Made by a program: the position numbers and the translations under genes | Shown: piece after piece, positions 59,056 to 64,000 of the stretch | Layout: every line of letters starts with the position of its first letter | Position numbering within the stretch: the stretch's first letter is position 1 | The notes under the pieces: model-generated | Database searches by the model: none | Told to the model about the DNA's origin: nothing | What the model saw: the letters and a program-made list of their open reading frames with translations, nothing else | DNA from: JALZKA01 sp033856515 | Lineage (GTDB): Bacteria > Actinomycetota > Thermoleophilia > Solirubrobacterales > 70-9 | Assembly: GCA_033856515.1 (NCBI GenBank) | Contig: JAWVEY010000050.1 | Coordinates: 62,001-126,000, forward strand | DNA: 64,000 nucleotides | Direction of reading: 5' to 3'

Positions 59056-59838
59056 CTAGAGCGGCATCGATTCGCCGGGTTGAAGCACCCGCGCCTCGAC
59101 GCCCGGCGCGAGCTCGGCCATGCGGGCGGTGAACTTCTCCGCTGGGTGGACGAGGATCTCGTGCGCCCGGTCGCCGAGCCCCATCCGCAACATCGTGCCC
59201 CAGTGGATCGGCACTGCAACCCGCGGGCCGATGGCGGCAGCGGCCTCAGCGGCGAGCCTGGCATCAAGATGATGCGCCTCGCGCAGGTTCGGGCCCCAGC
59301 CGGCGATGGGCAGGAGCGCGACGTCGATGCCGGTCAGGTTGCTCATGTCGAAGGGAGCGGTGTCGCCGGCGAAGAAGACGGTCGAGGCACCCTGGATCTC
59401 ATACCCCAATGCCTGGACCCGCGGGCCGATCGGGTAGCGCCGCCCGTCGTGCTCGACCGGCACAGCGTTGATCCGGGCGCCTTCGATCTCGGCCCAATCA
59501 CCCGCTGCGACCTCGTCAACGTGCTTGAAGCCGTAGCGCCGCAAGAGCCGAGCTGAGCCCGCTGGGGCCAGGATGCGCGTTTCTCGCCCCAGTTTGCGAA
59601 TCGACGGGGGATCGAGGTGGTCCGGGTGCAGGTGGGAGATGAGAACGGCATCGATCCGCTCGACGACGTCAGGCGCCACAGCTCCGACGTGCCGACGGAT
59701 GTGGAGGACCCTGTCGCGCAGGATCGGGTCGGTGAGGACGCGCGCGCCGCCGATCTCGAGCAGGACCGTCGAGTGCCCGACGAAGGTCAGATGCTCGCCT
59801 GGAGCGTCTGGGCTGCTCTCTTGGCTCGCCCCCAGCAT
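59056..59838 (-). CDS. UlaG-like metallo-beta-lactamase-fold hydrolase
   Basis: A 260-residue MBL protein. The start is ATG 59838 (MLGASQESSPDAPGEHLTFVGHSTVLLEIGG). Motifs: TFVGHSTVLLEIGGARVLTDPIL, ISHLHPDHLDPPSIRKLG (HxHxDH with Leu-Asp, typical of UlaG/NAPE-PLD relatives), VEHDGRRYPIGPRVQALGYEIQG, VFFAGDTAPFDM and VAVPIHWGTML. It is divergent from the next gene, with a 55-bp shared promoter region. The substrate is unknown, possibly a phosphodiester or lactone. Confidence 0.85.
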   Translation of the reverse strand: MLGASQESSPDAPGEHLTFVGHSTVLLEIGGARVLTDPILRDRVLHIRRHVGAVAPDVVERIDAVLISHLHPDHLDPPSIRKLGRETRILAPAGSARLLRRYGFKHVDEVAAGDWAEIEGARINAVPVEHDGRRYPIGPRVQALGYEIQGASTVFFAGDTAPFDMSNLTGIDVALLPIAGWGPNLREAHHLDARLAAEAAAAIGPRVAVPIHWGTMLRMGLGDRAHEILVHPAEKFTARMAELAPGVEARVLQPGESMPL

Positions 59839-59893
59839 CGCTTCGAAGCTATCAGCGTTTGGACCGGCGCTTCGTGACGAGTAGGCTCGCGGT

Positions 59894-62044
59894 ATGGCGG
59901 GCAACGGGGAGACGAGAGGGGCTGCTCGTCTCATGTGCTTCGCGCGGACGCTCTTCGCGGTCGCCATCGGCTGTTGCGCGTTCTTGATCGGCCCATCCGC
60001 TGCGAGTGCATTCGTGATCTTCCAGTCGTCTACAGACGGCACCTCGGACTTCGTCGTCTTCGAGACCGAGGAGCACATGGCTCCGGGCGACACGGACTTC
60101 GACAGAGACCTCTACCTGCGTGATCGCGACAACACCGTCGAAGGCGGCACCACCGAATTGGTCACGATCGGGCCCACGGGAGGCAACGGCGATTTCTCCA
60201 ACAACTTCCTCGCAACCAGTAGCGATGGACTCCGCGTCTACTTTTCGACTAACGAGAGCCTTGTGAGCGGGGACACCGACGTGAACATCGACGTCTACGA
60301 GCGCAACGCTGCGACCGATACAACAACCCTGATCTCGACTGGGCCGACGGATCCCGGCCCGGGCGCGGGCGGAGGCGACGCCCGGGAGTTCGTGCATCTC
60401 ATCGACTCGACGGGGCAGGTCTTCTTCCAGACGGAGGCTCGCCTCTTGAACACCGATACGGACCTTCAGGAGGATGTCTACGTCTTTGACGCCGATGCTC
60501 CGGCGCCGCTCGTGCACGTCTCGCAGGGCCCGGGTGACACGGGCACGCAGGAGGTTGATTTCGTCGGCGTGTCCGACAGCGGCCAGCGGGTTTTCCTGCA
60601 GACCGATGAGCCTTTCGTCAGCTTCGACGGCACCACCGACATCTACGAGCGCAACCTCTCGTCCAGCGTCACGACCCTGGTGACACCTGGGACATCCGTC
60701 GCGGTCGGCTTCCACGACAACTCGGCGGACGGCACGCGGGTCATCTTCTCATCCACCGAGGCGATACCCGGGGCCGGCACGGACACCGACACGGGCAAGC
60801 GCGACTTGTTCCAGGCCCTCGGCGGAGTGATCACCCTGCTCTCGACCGGCCCGGGGCCTGGCGCTCAGGCGGTGCTCGACGTGAACTTCCAACGAGCGTC
60901 GAGCGATGCCACAAAGGTTTTCTTCACCACGAATGCGGCGATGGTCGCCGGCGAAACGGACACCGTGCAAGACGTGTACATGCGCAGCGGGTCGACCACC
61001 ACGCTGATCAGCGCCGGCACGATCAACGGCAACGGGCTGACCGGAGACTTCGTCGCCGACTTCAACGACATCTCGACCACAGGCAGCTTTGCGTTCTTCA
61101 GCACCGACGAGGCCATGGTGCTGGGTGACGGCGATTCAGCCAAGGACATTTACCGCACTGATACGGCAACCGGTGCGCTCACCCGCATGTCCGCCGGTAC
61201 GAACGACCAAGGCGCGTTCGACGCCAGGTTCCGCGCGGCGATCCCGGACGGCTCGCGCGTCATCCTGGAGTCTCAGGAGCAGATGACCACGGACGACGCC
61301 GACACAGCCCAGGACGTATTCGGCGCCAGCAACGGCTCGTCGATCTTCCGCGCCTCAGCGGGGTCGGCAGGCACCTTCGACGGGAACGGACCATTCTCGG
61401 CGACCTTCGCCGGCACAACTCCAGGGACTAACGTTTTCATCACGACGTTCGAGAGGCTTTCCGCCCTGGATACCGACAACGACCAGGACCTCTACGTCGG
61501 CGGCTTCACCGCCTTCAGGCTGATCTCGGTCGACTCCGTTGCCCCCGAGACAACGATCACGGACCCACCAAACGGCTCGGTCCGCTCCTCCCGAGTCGAT
61601 CTCGAGTTCAGCTCCTCGGATCCCGGTTCGACCTTCGAGTGCAGCCTCGACGGCAGCAGCTTCGCCACTTGCGCCTCGCCGCGCTCGCTGGCACTTGGCG
61701 AGGGCGAGCACACGTTTGCGGTTCGGGCGACCGACGCCCCGGGGAACGTCGACCCCACTCCGGCTGAAGCGACGTTCACGGTTGACACGGTCTCTCCCGA
61801 CGTTCTCATCACGAGCGGCCCGAAGGCCAAGACGAAGAAGACGAAGGCCAAGTTCAAGTACGAGGCCGATGAGGGCGACGTCGAATTTCGCTGCAAGCTC
61901 GACGGCGGGAACTACGCCTCCTGCCCGGCTGCAGGAATGGACTTCACCGGCGTCTCACAGGGCCGGCACGTATTCCGGGTGCGAGCAGTGGACGAGGCCG
62001 GCAACACCAGCGACGCCGCGCGCTACGTCTGGACCGTCAGCTAG
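59894..62044 (+). CDS. Secreted repeat protein: TolB-like propeller plus two Ig-like domains
   Basis: A 716-residue exported protein with a signal peptide (ARTLFAVAIGCCAFLIGPSAASA). About eight imperfect repeats of 50-60 residues follow, each reading roughly F-x-S-T-x-E-x-[LM]-x-x-G-D-T-D-x-x-x-D-[VIL]-Y-x-R. Examples are VYFSTNESLVSGDTDVNIDVYERN, VFFTTNAAMVAGETDTVQDVYMR and AFFSTDEAMVLGDGDSAKDIYR. This suits a beta-propeller of TolB/PD40 type. Two C-terminal Ig-like domains with Cys pairs follow (FECSLDGSSFATCASP, FRCKLDGGNYASCPA). It probably binds a surface ligand; the function is unknown. Confidence 0.78.
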   Translation: MAGNGETRGAARLMCFARTLFAVAIGCCAFLIGPSAASAFVIFQSSTDGTSDFVVFETEEHMAPGDTDFDRDLYLRDRDNTVEGGTTELVTIGPTGGNGDFSNNFLATSSDGLRVYFSTNESLVSGDTDVNIDVYERNAATDTTTLISTGPTDPGPGAGGGDAREFVHLIDSTGQVFFQTEARLLNTDTDLQEDVYVFDADAPAPLVHVSQGPGDTGTQEVDFVGVSDSGQRVFLQTDEPFVSFDGTTDIYERNLSSSVTTLVTPGTSVAVGFHDNSADGTRVIFSSTEAIPGAGTDTDTGKRDLFQALGGVITLLSTGPGPGAQAVLDVNFQRASSDATKVFFTTNAAMVAGETDTVQDVYMRSGSTTTLISAGTINGNGLTGDFVADFNDISTTGSFAFFSTDEAMVLGDGDSAKDIYRTDTATGALTRMSAGTNDQGAFDARFRAAIPDGSRVILESQEQMTTDDADTAQDVFGASNGSSIFRASAGSAGTFDGNGPFSATFAGTTPGTNVFITTFERLSALDTDNDQDLYVGGFTAFRLISVDSVAPETTITDPPNGSVRSSRVDLEFSSSDPGSTFECSLDGSSFATCASPRSLALGEGEHTFAVRATDAPGNVDPTPAEATFTVDTVSPDVLITSGPKAKTKKTKAKFKYEADEGDVEFRCKLDGGNYASCPAAGMDFTGVSQGRHVFRVRAVDEAGNTSDAARYVWTVS

Positions 62045-62047
62045 GCG

Positions 62048-62572
62048 CTAGAGGCGGCGGATGGGACCGGTCGCGCCAGTTGCGCCCGTTGCGCCCGTCG
62101 GTCCCGTTGCGCCCGTCGGTCCCGTCGGTCCCGTCGGGCCAGTCGGGCCAGTTGGGCCCGTCGGGCCAGTTGGGCCCGTCGGGCCGGTCGGGCCGGCGTC
62201 GCAGCCGAGCTCGTTGCGGATGTCCCGCGCCGTCTGCTTCCAGCTCCGCTCTTCCCGCACGGTGATCCCGTTGTCGTCCGTCGGCTCATTCTTGTTGGCG
62301 ATCTGAACGAATTTCTTGAGGAGCGAACAGGCGAGCTCTTCATCGCCGCCCTCCACGGCCGTCTTCGCACGGTCGAGCTTGGAAAGCATCGAGTTGAGAA
62401 GGCGCTCGTCCCTGACGTTGTTCGATGCGATCTCATCGCGCAGCTCCTGAATGCGCCCTGCGATGCCCCCACCCCTCGCCGCGGCGAAGCTCGGCGCCCA
62501 AAGAACCGAGCCGCCGAGGGCGACTCCGGACGCGATGAACTTACGACGGTTGAATCCCTGCTCAGAAGTCAT
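62048..62572 (-). CDS. Tat-exported protein with collagen-like Gly-X-Thr tail
   Basis: A 174-residue protein. The start is probably ATG 62572 (MTSEQGFNRRKFIASGVALGGSVLWAPSFAAA); a TTG at 62590 with its own Shine-Dalgarno is also possible. RRKFIASG is a twin-arginine signal. A helical domain (about 45-120, ELRDEIASNNVRDERLLNSMLSKLDRAKTAVEGGDEELACSLLKKFVQIANK) follows. The C-terminal 50 residues are about 14 Gly-X-Thr triplets (mostly GPT, some GAT), a collagen-like stretch. The tail's DNA is a low-complexity repeat. Coupled to the TPR gene upstream. Confidence 0.75.
   Translation of the reverse strand: MTSEQGFNRRKFIASGVALGGSVLWAPSFAAARGGGIAGRIQELRDEIASNNVRDERLLNSMLSKLDRAKTAVEGGDEELACSLLKKFVQIANKNEPTDDNGITVREERSWKQTARDIRNELGCDAGPTGPTGPTGPTGPTGPTGPTGPTGPTGATGPTGATGATGATGPIRRL
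62057..62195 (-). repeat. Tandem 9-bp repeat encoding Gly-Pro/Ala-Thr
   Basis: Imperfect tandem 9-bp units (GGC/GGG-CCN/GCN-ACN) encode the collagen-like tail. The repeated DNA invites length change by slippage. Confidence 0.85.
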
Positions 62573-62590
62573 GCCTTCAGAGTAGAGCAA

Positions 62591-64000
62591 TCACACCTTC
62601 GCGAGCAGTGACTCGAGACCGTCAAGGCTCGCCAGGATCTCGGCCTCGTCCATTACGGCGAGCGCGGCGATGCGGTCGTTGATCCCGAAGGATGCGATCA
62701 GCTCCGACCCGCGCTTCGCGAGGCCGGTACAGATCTCGATGTCGTGATCGGCGAAGTGAAAGCGCGGAGATACAGCGCTCAGGCGCCACTCCGGATCGAA
62801 CAGCACCCAGCGGTGCAGGTAGCGCCGCGGACCGCCGAAGTCGAGCGCCTCGTGGATGCAGAACAGCACGCCTCCGTCCACCGCGACGCCTTGTGAGCCC
62901 CCGCGGAACTCGCTCGCCTCCTCCGGCGCATCGTGATGCGCGAAGGGCTCGGGCCCTCCGGCATCGGGGTCCACGCGCGTAATCACGGTCGGCGAACTCG
63001 TGTAGACAAAGAGGAGCTGCCCATCTGAGACGTACGGCATCCAGTTCTTCTCGTGACGATGCTCGTCCGGCCCCGGGAGGATGCGAGCCGCGGCGATGCT
63101 GGAGCCGTCCAGCTCCAGGAGAACGGTTTGGCAAACCCCTTCGGGAACGACTTCGCGGGACGTCGCGGTGGCATACCACGTGCCGTCGATCTGGAACAGG
63201 CGGCAGTCCTCCCAGCCCTGGACCGGGAAGTCGTGCCAGTCCATCTCGCCCTCGAAGTCCCGAAGGGGCTCCACGCTGAGCAGCTGGAGCTGGGCGTCGA
63301 ACTTCGCGAGGTAGTTGATCGTGCGAACGGCATCCGAGCCGTCGACAGTCGAATAGACACCGCGGTCGAGGTGATAGTTCGCGGTCCTCACGATCGCCCG
63401 GAACCCGTCTCCGTCGACTGCGACTGAGGGGTTGAACTGCGGCCACGGCGGGTCGACCTCGAGCTTGATCTCGGCCGTGCGCAGCGATGGCGCGAGATTG
63501 GCGAGCGCCACCGCGGTGTTTCGATCCGCCAGATCGCCGTACCCGACCCGGTTGGCCACGCGCCTCACGTTCTCCCTGACCGAGGCGGCGATGTTCGCCG
63601 GCAGGTCACGCTGAAGTAGCTCCCCGTAAGCCGCAGTCGCTTCGTCATGGCGTTCGATGTCGTGCGCGGCGAGCCCGAGCTCAAGCAGGGCGCCCCACTC
63701 GTACGTGCTTCGGCCCACGAACAGGATGTCGTCCGGAGCCGGGATCTGGGCAGCCCGACGCGCGAACGTGTATGCCGCCTCGTGCCAACCGAGCGTGCGG
63801 CATACATACGCCGCCTCGTGCAGCGGCTCCGCGCGGGTTGGCCGCCGCTCGAAGGCCTCGAGGAAAAGAGGGATCGAAGCGCGCGGATCGTCCTCCGCGG
63901 TCAGCATCGCGACCTGAAGGGCGGCGTAAAAGACCTCCTCGTCCCAACCCCCCAGTTCGATTCGGCTTCTGTAGAGCTCGATGGCCTCCTGTGTCTGGCC
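62591..64000 (-). CDS. TPR protein with C-terminal beta-propeller-like domain, 5' end outside window
   Basis: The frame stays open past the ATG at 63907 to the window edge (reading EAIELYRSRIELGGWDEEVFYAAL), so the N-terminus is missing. Visible are TPR repeats (AYVCRTLGWHEAAYTFARRAAQ, HDEATAAYGELLQRD). A C-terminal domain of about 270 residues follows: FNPSVAVDGDGFRAIVRTANYHLD, GWEDCRLFQIDGTWYATAT, EKNWMPYVSDGQLLFVY, FRGGSQGVAV and HRWVLFDPEWRLSAVSPRF, like five-bladed glycosidase-type propellers. Proteins of this shape are often C-terminal parts of TPR glycosyltransferases (from memory). It overlaps nothing; the downstream TTG begins at its stop. Confidence 0.75.
   Translation of the reverse strand, partial: GQTQEAIELYRSRIELGGWDEEVFYAALQVAMLTAEDDPRASIPLFLEAFERRPTRAEPLHEAAYVCRTLGWHEAAYTFARRAAQIPAPDDILFVGRSTYEWGALLELGLAAHDIERHDEATAAYGELLQRDLPANIAASVRENVRRVANRVGYGDLADRNTAVALANLAPSLRTAEIKLEVDPPWPQFNPSVAVDGDGFRAIVRTANYHLDRGVYSTVDGSDAVRTINYLAKFDAQLQLLSVEPLRDFEGEMDWHDFPVQGWEDCRLFQIDGTWYATATSREVVPEGVCQTVLLELDGSSIAAARILPGPDEHRHEKNWMPYVSDGQLLFVYTSSPTVITRVDPDAGGPEPFAHHDAPEEASEFRGGSQGVAVDGGVLFCIHEALDFGGPRRYLHRWVLFDPEWRLSAVSPRFHFADHDIEICTGLAKRGSELIASFGINDRIAALAVMDEAEILASLDGLESLLAKV

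Noticed and set aside
1..64000. CRISPR arrays, insertion sequences, prophage, rRNA
   Set aside because: No regularly spaced direct repeats, transposase, phage structural genes or rRNA sequence were recognised.

Overview
The window is a high-GC actinobacterial chromosome segment, most likely class Thermoleophilia (Solirubrobacterales or a close relative). This rests on the gene order alaS-ruvX-mltG-aroE ... aroC-aroKB-aroQ-pepP, a type IV pilus locus with pilM-N-O but no outer-membrane secretin (a single-membrane cell), many small SnoaL-like proteins beginning MSQENVEIVR, and several secreted proteins with RTX-like Asp/Gly repeats. The assignment is inference from gene content.

Region 1 (1-5540): the 3' end of an M42 aminopeptidase gene, a secreted PHP-type protein, and a molybdopterin oxidoreductase. 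Region 2 (5569-38377, nearly all on the minus strand) is the core. In transcription order it holds a scaffold-MnmA fusion, alaS, ruvX, mltG, aroE, pilB, pilT, pilC, then an orphan DNA methyltransferase and a topoisomerase IB. Two major pilins follow, the first behind a cyclic-di-GMP-I riboswitch. Next come a minor-pilin cassette, the prepilin peptidase, pilM-N-O and a PilP-position gene, a second minor-pilin cassette, aroC-aroKB-aroQ-pepP, and a third minor-pilin cassette. The pilus machine therefore lies inside the shikimate/translation neighbourhood that other actinobacteria keep contiguous, and many junctions overlap by 4 bp (ATGA). The riboswitch and a possible MshEN domain in PilB suggest cyclic-di-GMP control of pilus building.

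Region 3 (38422-46282) holds two membrane proteins, aspS-hisS, a metallo-beta-lactamase-fold hydrolase, a small membrane protein, a glutamate formimidoyltransferase and an M29 aminopeptidase.

Region 4 (46332-55391, mostly plus strand) is accessory. It has small secreted proteins (one with a broken tandem copy), a beta-helix/RTX protein and an intact tRNA with a CAT anticodon. Downstream lies an array of ten SnoaL-fold genes in which three partial 3' copies of that tRNA are scattered. The ten genes form five mini-operons. Each starts at a GATAMT box 7-9 nt before its ATG. Follower genes start 3 nt after the preceding stop, with their Shine-Dalgarno inside the conserved GLSE-stop tail of the gene before. 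This looks like repeated insertion or duplication at a tRNA locus and is the least explained part of the window.

Region 5 (55397-64000): cytochrome bd oxidase (cydAB), a metallophosphatase-like protein missing key metal ligands, an UlaG-like hydrolase, a secreted repeat protein, a Tat-exported collagen-like protein, and the 3' part of a TPR protein gene that runs off the window.
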